Origin: Lactococcus petauri
GTDB lineage: Bacteria; Bacillota; Bacilli; Lactobacillales; Streptococcaceae
Assembly: GCF_002154895.1 (NCBI RefSeq)
Contig: NZ_MUIZ01000006.1
Location: 62,001 to 126,000, forward strand
DNA: 64,000 nucleotides
Direction of reading: 5' to 3'
Below, piece by piece: positions 26,282-33,898 of the stretch; position 1 is the first letter of the stretch, and each line of letters opens with the position of its first letter. Both the position numbers and the translations under genes were made by a program. Below the pieces are notes generated by a model. That model ran no database searches, was not told the origin of the DNA, and saw only the letters and a list, made by a program, of their open reading frames with translations.

Positions 26282-27217
26282 ATGAAACAAATAAGACGGA
26301 AGATGAAAGAAAATGTTGCAGCCACAAAATTTTGGATTTTCATTGGTTTGATTACTTTACAGGGAATACTGCTCCTGGGGACGTTTTTTGCTCATGATAA
26401 ACAAATTGTACCCCCAAGTCAGTTAGTCACCTCTCAGACCTTCTCTGATGGCTCAGGAACAATTGAAATCACTCATCAAGAATATGATTCTAAAAATAAA
26501 ATCATGAGATTAGATTTGCAGGCAACGGAAGATATATCTATGAGTCAATTAACACCCAAACTTTTTGTAAAAAATGGGACAGGTAGTATGCAGTATATCC
26601 CGACTGTTGACAATAAAGCTGAAATTTTCATCAAGAATATTTCAAATGAATTTGAAGCTTTATCATTGAGTTTCCAAAATAATGATTTATCTAATCAATC
26701 GATAGATACGACAATCTATGATAATTCACAAGAAGCTCAGATTGCAAATAGTGCTCAAACAGAGTCTTCAGAGGTAGAACCATCTGACTTAGTTTATTTC
26801 TTTATTTCAAGTAATAGTCCATATCTAAAGCAAGCAAAAAGACCAATAAAAATTGAATCACAAGCAGCTTATGCAGTTGAAGCAATCCAATCAGAAATTG
26901 ATTTTCAAAATTCTCAAAAGAAAAAAATGGATGTGGCTATTGATGATTTGAAGAAGAATCAGAAAACAACTTCTCAAAAAATAGAAGAGCTTCAGGTAAA
27001 AAATCAATATCTAACAGGAAATAATTTAAGTAACAACCAATCGAAAATTTCAAGCTTACAGGCGGACATAGCAGGATATGCTCAACAAATTCAAGAAGCA
27101 CAACAAAATAAAAAATCAATTACACAAGCTATCACTAAAATGAAAAAACAAATTTCAGATATTCAATTAGGAAAATTCAAATTTACGGATGATGTAAAAT
27201 CAAAAAAAATGAAGTAA
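26282..27217 (+). CDS. Membrane-anchored coiled-coil protein, unknown
   Basis: 311 residues: a basic cytoplasmic start, a membrane segment (about 17-38), an extracellular beta-rich part (about 50-140) and a long coiled coil (about 195-300, with heptad-like Ile/Leu spacing and many Gln and Lys). No known domain. The topology suggests a wall-space structural part of the transfer or entry machinery. No strong ribosome site is visible at the ATG. Confidence 0.55.
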   Translation: MKQIRRKMKENVAATKFWIFIGLITLQGILLLGTFFAHDKQIVPPSQLVTSQTFSDGSGTIEITHQEYDSKNKIMRLDLQATEDISMSQLTPKLFVKNGTGSMQYIPTVDNKAEIFIKNISNEFEALSLSFQNNDLSNQSIDTTIYDNSQEAQIANSAQTESSEVEPSDLVYFFISSNSPYLKQAKRPIKIESQAAYAVEAIQSEIDFQNSQKKKMDVAIDDLKKNQKTTSQKIEELQVKNQYLTGNNLSNNQSKISSLQADIAGYAQQIQEAQQNKKSITQAITKMKKQISDIQLGKFKFTDDVKSKKMK

Positions 27218-27325
27218 AGTGAATAATCAAAAAAATTTTTCATAGGCTGGTGGTGAACTGAACAAGATTGACGGAAAAATTAAACCAATAAAATTAATTA
27301 TTAAAATAGCATCGGAGAAATGAAA

Positions 27326-28042
27326 ATGGGTGAAAAAAGTGTAAAAGCTAAAATCATAAAAAAAGTAAAAGGCTTGCTCGCCATAGCAAAAGATGAAGCA
27401 GATGATGAAGAATGTCAGTCTGCATTCTTATTGGCACAAAAGTTGATGATTCAATATCATATTGATCAGTCAGAAATCACAGACGAGATGTCTGACTCTA
27501 TTTCACATCGAGCAGTTACTGTATATAAAAAACTGTTTTGGTGGGAAAAAGAACTCGCTGGAGTAATCTCAAGAAATTTTCGCGTAAAGCATTTTTATTC
27601 TTCTAAGTATGTGAATAAAGAGGATGGACAAAGAAAGAGTTGTATTAAGTTCTATGGGCTGGAATCTGATATGGAACTTGCCAAGGAAATGTTCATTCTT
27701 GCGGATGATGCCATGATGTTTTTTTATAAAGATTTTATTGAATTATATAAAAAAGAATATGGAACATATAAAATTGCTGATGTGAAAAATAGTTATTTAC
27801 AAGGTTTTATCTTTGGGCTTAATCAAGCGTTTGAAAAACAAAAAGCTCAATTTAAACAAATGAGCAATGAATTGATGATTCTAACTGAGATCCCTCAAGT
27901 GGTTGTCGAAGCATGGAAGGAATATTCTCAAGAGATGGGTGAGGTCTCTACAGACCTTCCTCCTATAGAAGTGGTTGTTGCTTTTGAAGAAGGCCGTAAT
28001 CAAGCGTCCAAAACAGATTTAACTCTTCATAGAATTGCGTAA
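27326..28042 (+). CDS. DUF2786 domain protein
   Basis: A 238-residue protein whose N-terminus (KVKGLLAIAKDEADDEECQS then AFLLAQKLMIQYHID, about residues 12-47) is the DUF2786 signature, found in phage and plasmid proteins. The second part resembles the metal-independent DUF7168-like C-terminal region of such proteins, with the FIFGLNQAF stretch. I use ATG 27326, which is 8 bases after GGAG; ATG 27320 is too close. Role in the element unknown. Confidence 0.7.
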   Translation: MGEKSVKAKIIKKVKGLLAIAKDEADDEECQSAFLLAQKLMIQYHIDQSEITDEMSDSISHRAVTVYKKLFWWEKELAGVISRNFRVKHFYSSKYVNKEDGQRKSCIKFYGLESDMELAKEMFILADDAMMFFYKDFIELYKKEYGTYKIADVKNSYLQGFIFGLNQAFEKQKAQFKQMSNELMILTEIPQVVVEAWKEYSQEMGEVSTDLPPIEVVVAFEEGRNQASKTDLTLHRIA

Positions 28043-28060
28043 GAAAGGAAAAAATTTTTA

Positions 28061-28378
28061 ATGAATAAGCGCCAAAAGAAAAAGAATTTGTTTATCCAAA
28101 ATAAAAAACACCCATTCTTTGGTATGAAGAGAGGGCGATATATTGTGGTGAAGATAGAGCGATTATCAGGGAAGATTGAGAGAATCAGCTTGCATCAAGA
28201 TTTTCTCAATGAAGCAAAGATTCAGGAACTCATGAATAATCAAAAAATATATCTATGCAAAAAAATAGTTGGAAGCCAAGAGTATTGGTGGCTAGCTTCT
28301 CATAAAAATAAATACAAAAAAATTCAAGTGGATAAAATTATTATGGGCAAAATTAGAGAGATTTTTCGAGATCATTGA
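28061..28378 (+). CDS. Unknown basic protein
   Basis: 105 residues, strongly basic (many Lys/Arg at both ends), possible RNA- or DNA-binding protein by charge only. GAAAGGAAA upstream. Its 3' end overlaps the convergent minus-strand gene by 26 bases. Confidence 0.5.
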   Translation: MNKRQKKKNLFIQNKKHPFFGMKRGRYIVVKIERLSGKIERISLHQDFLNEAKIQELMNNQKIYLCKKIVGSQEYWWLASHKNKYKKIQVDKIIMGKIREIFRDH

Positions 28379-29021
28379 TAATAATTTTATGGTAACGGGT
28401 TATATCAGACGTGAGAATTAAATTAAGTTTTTCATTTCTCAACCAATTGGCAACATCCCAACCAAACAAACTTTTCAACTTATTGAATCGCTTATTATCA
28501 ATTGGATTCCTCATCTGTTTTAAATACCAAGGATAGATATTTAATTCATCACTTTTAGATTTTGAGACTCGTTTTTTATGACGATTTAATTGTTCAGAAG
28601 CAACAGAATTAGTGAAATTATCGAAATTTTCTTTAGAGATTTGTTGAACCATGCTATCTGTTAAAGCATCCATTCGATCAACAAAGTCTTCCCAAAATCT
28701 TGTTAAAAACCATTTTGGATCTTGGCAGATAATTTTACTAACTTCTTTATAAGAAATAGATTCCCAAAAACCATGAAAAGAAAAAGTTTCATCATTCTTT
28801 TCCAGAATATAGATGGGTTTTGCAGCACTTTGATTATGTTCATTTTCGATAATCATAATAATTTTCCAGGAACTATTCTCGTAATTGAAGAAAATAGAAA
28901 TATTCCCCACTTCACCATCTGTCAAATTGGGAATATTATTATATTGATAGTCGTAACGAAATGGTACGCCAACATTATTTCTAAGCTGGTCTAAATTATT
29001 TTTTGAATGAGTAAAGTCCAA
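28353..29021 (-). CDS. Unknown protein, the only minus-strand gene of the element seen here
   Basis: 222 residues from a TTG start at 29021 that follows TGGAGG (minus strand) with normal spacing; an in-frame extension to 29078 lacks a site. A beta-rich N-terminal half (about residues 1-95, with FRYDYQYNNIPNLTDGEVG) and a helical C-terminal half rich in Asn, Lys, Trp. No family recognised. Opposite direction, own ribosome site and location just left of oriT suggest an independently transcribed accessory gene (defence, exclusion or regulation are guesses). Confidence 0.6.
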   Translation of the reverse strand: MDFTHSKNNLDQLRNNVGVPFRYDYQYNNIPNLTDGEVGNISIFFNYENSSWKIIMIIENEHNQSAAKPIYILEKNDETFSFHGFWESISYKEVSKIICQDPKWFLTRFWEDFVDRMDALTDSMVQQISKENFDNFTNSVASEQLNRHKKRVSKSKSDELNIYPWYLKQMRNPIDNKRFNKLKSLFGWDVANWLRNEKLNLILTSDITRYHKIIINDLEKSL

Positions 29022-29099
29022 GGGAAGCCTCCAATACAAAAGAGTTATTAATAAAATTATATCACATGGGAAGTACAAAAGAAAAGAGAAAAAAGCGGC

Positions 29100-29300
29100 T
29101 GGGCTTTGCCCAGACCCACTAGGACAACAAACCTCACGAAATCATAGATTTCTATGTTTTTAGTCCAAGGAGCATAAGAGAAACAGTATATCCGCAGGCG
29201 TCTATACCTTGCAGTGCAAGGGTTTCTTGGATATACCGATAATTTCGGTATATCTGAACTTTCTCGTGCAAAGCACTATTAATAAAGCTGAATAAATCAG
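29100..29300 (+). other. Candidate origin of transfer (oriT)
   Basis: About 200 non-coding bases upstream of the relaxosome genes with at least five inverted repeats: GGGCTTTGCCC at 29101, GAAAT/ATTTC near 29138-29152, CCTTGCA/TGCAAGG at 29207-29221, GATATACCGA/TCGGTATATC at 29230-29254 and GCTGA/TCAGC at 29287-29301. Composition is more GC-rich than neighbours. Location directly before an RHH-like protein and the relaxase is where oriT is found in related elements. The nick site cannot be named from sequence alone. Confidence 0.6.
29207..29254. repeat. Two perfect inverted repeats in the oriT candidate
   Basis: 7-base arms with one-base loop at 29207-29221, then 10-base arms with five-base spacer at 29230-29254. 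Such paired hairpins next to nick sites are typical recognition elements for relaxase and accessory proteins. Confidence 0.75.
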
Positions 29301-29320
29301 CATAGAAAAGAGAAATAAAA

Positions 29321-29887
29321 ATGGAAAAAGAACTATGGCAGTTGAAAAATTTTCCAAAAGAAACAAAAAAAAGAATTCAAGAACAAGCAAAAAAAGAAAA
29401 AATTAATGCTAATGAAAAAGTGGCTGAGATTCTAAATGATTATCTTTTTGATTTAGAACTTGGACAAAATAAAAATTATTTTGATAACCGTTGGCAACAA
29501 GTGATCGATAGTTATAACGCAAGTACCAATGCTCAAAAAATTTTAGCAGAGGTGCAAATAGAAAACACGAAAGCTTTTGGAAAATCTTTTTCTACTCTAA
29601 CAAAACAAGTGATTGAATTAAAAGAAGAAGTTGAAATTCTAAGAGGGATGCAGCAAATGATGTTTGGTTATTCTCCTGAAGAGTCTTTAAAATTTGCGGA
29701 GTACTATAAAAAATATACAGGTCAAGCTCTAAAAAATACGGAAAATATTCAAGAAAATCGTGATGATCAAATTAAATTGTTTGAAAGAGAGGAGCATGAG
29801 GAATGGGAAAAACTTTATTATACAGGCGAAACGGAATTAGATTATGAGTCTTGGTTGGATAAAAATAATAGAAGAAGACATTTTTGA
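29321..29887 (+). CDS. Probable relaxosome accessory protein (RHH-like N-terminus)
   Basis: 188 residues. The N-terminus (LWQLKNFPKETKKRIQEQAK and following ANEKVAEILNDYL) fits a ribbon-helix-helix DNA-binding domain; the middle (about 65-115) is a coiled coil and the tail is acidic then basic. First gene after the oriT candidate, so it probably binds oriT and helps the relaxase. Assignment rests on fold resemblance and position. Confidence 0.6.
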   Translation: MEKELWQLKNFPKETKKRIQEQAKKEKINANEKVAEILNDYLFDLELGQNKNYFDNRWQQVIDSYNASTNAQKILAEVQIENTKAFGKSFSTLTKQVIELKEEVEILRGMQQMMFGYSPEESLKFAEYYKKYTGQALKNTENIQENRDDQIKLFEREEHEEWEKLYYTGETELDYESWLDKNNRRRHF

Positions 29888-29945
29888 TTTCAAAATAAGT
29901 AGCTTAGAATTTTAAAAAGCAAATTGGAAAAGAGTAGGTACTCAA

Positions 29946-30188
29946 ATGAAAGAAAAGAAAAATGGCAAATTAATTTTTGGAATTGTGATAATCCTTATTC
30001 TGGCTTTACAGACTCCTGTACGGATGAGTGTGTATCATTTTTTCACTAAAAATGATGTTGCAACACAAGCTGGAGTGAAGCAAGGGACTCAGAAAAAAGT
30101 TAAACATGAGTCGATAAATTTCTTTGAAAAAATCCAAAAAGAAGTGGAGCATATTTTGGATAGTCTTAAAAATTCACAGGAAAAATAA
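29946..30188 (+). CDS. Small membrane-anchored protein, unknown
   Basis: 80 residues with one N-terminal membrane segment (about 9-27) and a charged extracellular or cytoplasmic tail with helical character (FFEKIQKEVEHILDSLK). Lies between two relaxosome genes. No family recognised. Confidence 0.55.
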   Translation: MKEKKNGKLIFGIVIILILALQTPVRMSVYHFFTKNDVATQAGVKQGTQKKVKHESINFFEKIQKEVEHILDSLKNSQEK

Positions 30189-30209
30189 TCAAGAAGAGAG
30201 GACGTGCAA

Positions 30210-30623
30210 ATGAAATCATTAGATTATTTTCATCAAGCAGAATCAGTATTGCTAGGCATTGGATTAGATTTAGATGATTTAGGAGAATACGACGATCGGA
30301 CACAACGGTGGTTAGAAGCAGCTACAAATTTGAAAAATCCTAGAACAAAAACTTTTTATACTTCCAATGAAATAGAAATGATAGTTGTTGCTAGGATGTA
30401 TTTCAAACAATTTCGTAAGCTTAGTGCATTCTATAATGAAGGAATCACTCGTGAGCGGAATCGAGGATTAGATGAAAAACATCTGGAGCAAGAAAGAAAG
30501 CTAGCTGCACTTGGTTTTTCGATGCGTGAAATAGAAAAAATAATGCATATTGATAGAGGAACAATCAGGAGGCATGGCTATTCCGAGTGGCAGAAAGTGG
30601 GAAAGATAAGAGATGAGAAATAA
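30210..30623 (+). CDS. Probable helix-turn-helix accessory protein of the relaxosome
   Basis: 137 residues. A C-terminal helix-turn-helix-like stretch (LAALGFSMREIEKIMHIDRG followed by TIRRHGY) is visible at about residues 97-123. I use ATG 30210 after GAGAGGA rather than the in-frame GTG at 30204. Overlaps the relaxase start by 11 bases, so the two are translationally coupled, which supports a joint role at oriT or in control of relaxase expression. Confidence 0.6.
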   Translation: MKSLDYFHQAESVLLGIGLDLDDLGEYDDRTQRWLEAATNLKNPRTKTFYTSNEIEMIVVARMYFKQFRKLSAFYNEGITRERNRGLDEKHLEQERKLAALGFSMREIEKIMHIDRGTIRRHGYSEWQKVGKIRDEK

Positions 30624-32724
30624 AAAAGTTGGTTCAGATTCTCCCGATATTATTGTGACTTTCAAATTTGAAACAGCAACATCAGTTGAAAAATTCGCAC
30701 GCTACGTAGATTATAGTGATCGAGAGTCCGCAGTTTTAATTGATCATGTGGAAGAAGCTTTTGAAAATCATTTGGAAGTTTCAAGTGACTTTGAGAAAAT
30801 GGTTAGCTATATGAAGAGGGACACTGCAGTTGTAAATAAAGACGATCGTCGTACAGGCCTATTTACTGAAATGAGCAATAATATTTCTGTGAATGAAATG
30901 GAAGAGTTAAAAGAAAAATTGAATGAAGCACAAATTCTTGGTAACAACTTATGGAATCCTGTGGTTTCTTTTGATGTGGCTTATATGATTAGAGTTGGTA
31001 TTTTGGAATATAATCCCGAACTTGAACAAAAGATTGACCGACTAGACAAAGTTTTCAAGGCAGCTGAAAAAGAGAAACCAAAAAATCCGAAGAAAATATA
31101 TCAGGCAAAAAAAGCTTTGGAACTTGAGGCAAAAAAACGTGTCGTGAATCAAGATAAACTAAAAGCAGCCATGCAAGAAAATATGGGTAAATTTTTAAAA
31201 TCTGAAGGTTTTGATGAAAATACATTTTGGTGGGGAAGTGTACATCTTAATACAAAGCATATTCATGTACATCTTTCGTTTTCTGAAACAAAAACTAGCC
31301 GTAAAATTTTGGAAGTTCAAAAAGAAATTAATGGAAAAACTATTACAATCAAAGAACCTCGGGGCAAGCTCAAAGAAAAAAATATTGCACGGTTTAAAAG
31401 TAACCTTTTCCATTTTCTTGAAATTGATGAAGAAAAAGAGTTAAAAATTCTAAAAGAAGTTGAAGTAGGGAAACATCGCCATTTGATTTTGGATCAAGTT
31501 ACAGATAGTTATGATTCTACACTGTTGAACTTCTATTTAGAAGAAACAGTAAGACATTTTCCCAAAGAAGGAAAATTGAATTACTCTTCCAATAGAAAGG
31601 AATTTCGAGAATCCAAAGCGTATTTGACGGCATTTATAGAAGAGTATATTCGAACGGTTGGCAAATCAGAATATGAAGCTTTTACACGAGCTACTCGTGA
31701 ACAATTGAAAGATTATCATAAAGTTTATTCTAAGGCGGAACAAATTGATTTAGAAAAACAAGTTGAAAAACGTCAGAAAACTTTGAAAATAGCATTGGCA
31801 AATCGTATTCTAAAAGAACTAAAAAAACATTCCTTGAATCATTCAGAAGCTATGACTTCAGACTTCTTAAATTCTAAAGAATTAGAACAAGTGGTTGAAG
31901 ATTTAAAGAAAACTAAAATTTCATCAAAAGAACTTGGTAGGTACAAAGGATTAGTAGAAAAATCTTATGCGGAAGCAGAAGAGCAATATTTCAGGAAACA
32001 AATTCGGGGATTGGATCAATTTGAGGACATGCAAAGCAATGTTGGCTTAAAAAAATTCTCTAAAAGAAAATTTGAACAACATATTCAGCTGGCACAACTC
32101 AAACAAATTTCGAGTAAGGATTTATCAGATTTTGAAAAAGAAAAGAAGAGACATTTAAAATCAGAAGTTGAAACAGCACGACAAGTTTCTATTGATCAAT
32201 CCACTGATCAACAAGTTGAGAAGAAGTTCCAAAAATTAGAAGTGGAGGAGCATCTAGTAAAAAATACCAGAGATAAAACTTTAATTCAATTTATTTATGA
32301 TACAGATAGAAAACAAGTTCTTGCTTCTATAGAAAAAGAAAAGAAAATTTTACAAATAAAAAATAAAATTTATCATAATAATCTTGAAAAAAATAAAAAA
32401 GACAACATTCCTTTATTGAAAGAACTGAAGAAAATTTATGGAGAAGAGGAAAGTAGGAATCGTTTCAAAAATAAAATTAAGCAGAACTCAAAGAAAAAAT
32501 TCAAATTAAAACGTCCACAGCAGCATCGACGATTTTATAGAAAAAATAAAAAGTATATAAAAAAGCACCAGTTACCTGTATTTAAGACGAAGCGTTCATT
32601 TAAAAAGGTATTGGAAAATGGTCATGAAGCTTTTCAAAATATGATATCACTCAATAATAATGAACTTAAGCGTGCTCAACAAAAGAAACGACAATCTGAT
32701 GATGAGGAAGAAAGAGGACGATAA
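30613..32724 (+). CDS. MobL/MOB-P type relaxase
   Basis: 703 residues. The N-terminal SPDIIVTFKFETATSVEKFA and ARYVDYSDRESA match MobL-type relaxases, and the histidine triad His216-x-His218-x-His220 (KHIHVHLSF) is the metal site of the transesterase. Catalytic tyrosine probably Tyr33 or Tyr36 in the ARYVDYSD stretch or another nearby; not certain. The rest (about 300-700) is long charged helices with a very basic C-terminus ending ERGR. It nicks oriT and leads the strand into the recipient via the VirD4-like protein. Confidence 0.85.
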   Translation: MRNKKVGSDSPDIIVTFKFETATSVEKFARYVDYSDRESAVLIDHVEEAFENHLEVSSDFEKMVSYMKRDTAVVNKDDRRTGLFTEMSNNISVNEMEELKEKLNEAQILGNNLWNPVVSFDVAYMIRVGILEYNPELEQKIDRLDKVFKAAEKEKPKNPKKIYQAKKALELEAKKRVVNQDKLKAAMQENMGKFLKSEGFDENTFWWGSVHLNTKHIHVHLSFSETKTSRKILEVQKEINGKTITIKEPRGKLKEKNIARFKSNLFHFLEIDEEKELKILKEVEVGKHRHLILDQVTDSYDSTLLNFYLEETVRHFPKEGKLNYSSNRKEFRESKAYLTAFIEEYIRTVGKSEYEAFTRATREQLKDYHKVYSKAEQIDLEKQVEKRQKTLKIALANRILKELKKHSLNHSEAMTSDFLNSKELEQVVEDLKKTKISSKELGRYKGLVEKSYAEAEEQYFRKQIRGLDQFEDMQSNVGLKKFSKRKFEQHIQLAQLKQISSKDLSDFEKEKKRHLKSEVETARQVSIDQSTDQQVEKKFQKLEVEEHLVKNTRDKTLIQFIYDTDRKQVLASIEKEKKILQIKNKIYHNNLEKNKKDNIPLLKELKKIYGEEESRNRFKNKIKQNSKKKFKLKRPQQHRRFYRKNKKYIKKHQLPVFKTKRSFKKVLENGHEAFQNMISLNNNELKRAQQKKRQSDDEEERGR

Positions 32725-32730
32725 ATTTAT

Positions 32731-32835
32731 ATGTGGCTAATCGTGGAAGAACAGAGAGACTGTTCACTTTTACTCAGTAGAGGAAAAAGTAATGTGGAGA
32801 TTGCCATTCTGATGTTATTTCAGAAGGTTGAATGA
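32731..32835 (+). CDS. Possible 34-residue peptide
   Basis: Open frame from ATG to TGA just after the relaxase. Ribosome site (GAGG) is 14 bases away, which is far. No known family. Weakly supported; it may be non-coding spacer. Confidence 0.2.
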   Translation: MWLIVEEQRDCSLLLSRGKSNVEIAILMLFQKVE

Positions 32836-32864
32836 CCAATTATACATGAAAAGAAAGGATTAGA

Positions 32865-33035
32865 ATGAACAAATTGAAGAAAATTTTGATTATTTTTGCT
32901 CCATACCTGGGAATAATACTTGGGTTTATTTTAGGAGGAGTAGTGTTGCTTTATTTTCAGACATCTTCTGAGATTAAGCAGCAAAAAAGACAACAATACA
33001 TTGACCAGCAAGCAACAAAAAAGCAGAGAATCTAG
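32865..33035 (+). CDS. Small membrane protein, 56 residues
   Basis: ATG at 32865 after AAAGGA. One strong membrane segment (about residues 6-29, IIFAPYLGIILGFILGGVVL) and a Gln/Lys-rich tail. Ends three bases before the next gene's GTG. No family recognised; may be a minor component of the transfer apparatus. Confidence 0.6.
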   Translation: MNKLKKILIIFAPYLGIILGFILGGVVLLYFQTSSEIKQQKRQQYIDQQATKKQRI

Positions 33036-33037
33036 CA

Positions 33038-33367
33038 GTGAAAAGATTTCAATTAGAGGGGTACTCCGAGGTTGCTAAGGTGGATCACCATATTGGAGAT
33101 TATTTTACAGTTACTTTAATTGATCCTAAAGTTATTCTCTCAGCCTATACTAAACGAAATGCCCAGAGAGAATTTTATAAGTTGAGTGTCGATTTTAGAA
33201 AATATACTCAAGTATGGATGACCTCAGAAACACCTCATACAATTCCTTATGAGAATGTGGCATTTCGAGATGTTAAAAAAGACGGACTAAAAAAAGATAT
33301 GGCAATTAAAATCTATCCTAGTAAAAAAGCGGCAGTTCATACGGTAACAGGCGAAGTAGAGGAGTAA
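33038..33367 (+). CDS. Unknown protein of 109 residues
   Basis: GTG start at 33038 directly after the preceding stop. Small soluble protein with mixed alpha/beta character; no motif recognised. Follows the small membrane protein in a tight unit. Confidence 0.5.
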   Translation: MKRFQLEGYSEVAKVDHHIGDYFTVTLIDPKVILSAYTKRNAQREFYKLSVDFRKYTQVWMTSETPHTIPYENVAFRDVKKDGLKKDMAIKIYPSKKAAVHTVTGEVEE

Positions 33368-33408
33368 ACAGATAAATACATAACAAGGTATAAGGAATAA
33401 AAGGATAA

Positions 33409-33753
33409 ATGAAAGAAAAATATAAAGTTAAAATCTGCAACATTGTTAATGGTAAAATAAGTAAAAGTATTCCTGAAGAGTTTGAAAGTTCATTTTTCAG
33501 AACAGAAATAGAATCATATGGATGGAAACAGGGAGATTCAGCTTGGAGTACACCGCACGATTTCTTTTTATGGATAAAAGAAACAAGTGAAGAAGATGGA
33601 TTTGAAACATTGTCGATGGCAGAGATTTTAGGGACAATGAATTTAACAGAACTAATACTAGAAAACCATCAATTACTGGCAGATATCAAACAAGAAGATA
33701 ATTGGTTAGAAGCAGCCGTAAATATTTCAGTTACTGCATATAAAGAAAAATAA
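33409..33753 (+). CDS. Unknown acidic protein of 114 residues
   Basis: Acidic soluble protein; ATG at 33409 after AAGGAATAAAAGG. No recognisable domain. Last gene of the mobilisation unit before a weak terminator and the first repeat array. Confidence 0.5.
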   Translation: MKEKYKVKICNIVNGKISKSIPEEFESSFFRTEIESYGWKQGDSAWSTPHDFFLWIKETSEEDGFETLSMAEILGTMNLTELILENHQLLADIKQEDNWLEAAVNISVTAYKEK

Positions 33754-33762
33754 GTCATTAAA

Positions 33763-33780
33763 AACGGCTTGTTTTTTATT
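33763..33780 (+). terminator. Weak terminator of the mobilisation unit
   Basis: AAAAAC / GTTTTT short hairpin followed by TATTTTAT. The stem is weak, so readthrough into the transfer region is possible. Confidence 0.45.
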
Positions 33781-33783
33781 TTA

Positions 33784-33819
33784 TACACACGAATATACAC
33801 AATTATTTACACACGAAAA
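33784..33819 (+). repeat. 12-bp iteron array 1 (intergenic, three units)
   Basis: TACACACGAATA, TACACAATTATT and TACACACGAAAA follow one another without gap. This is the only member of the array family that lies outside a gene, and it ends one base before the shared promoter element of the next unit, so here it can only work as DNA (or RNA), probably as a protein-binding site. Confidence 0.8.
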
Positions 33820-33820
33820 C

Positions 33821-33869
33821 AGAAGTGAAATGGGGGCATAGGGCAAGAAAATCAGATTCATAATATCCT
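33821..33869 (+). promoter_or_regulatory. Shared transfer promoter, copy 1
   Basis: Element AGAAGTGAAATGGGGGCAT with GGGCAA following at the -35 position; -10 candidates TAATAT at 33861 or TATCCT at 33864 (the latter at the conserved distance). Drives the LtrC-like gene, which starts 30 bases further on. Confidence 0.6.
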
Positions 33870-33898
33870 TTTCTTAGACATTAAGAAAGGATTTTTTT

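Noticed and set aside
33784-33819. CRISPR array
   Set aside because: Units are 12 bp, contiguous and without spacers; no cas genes in the window.
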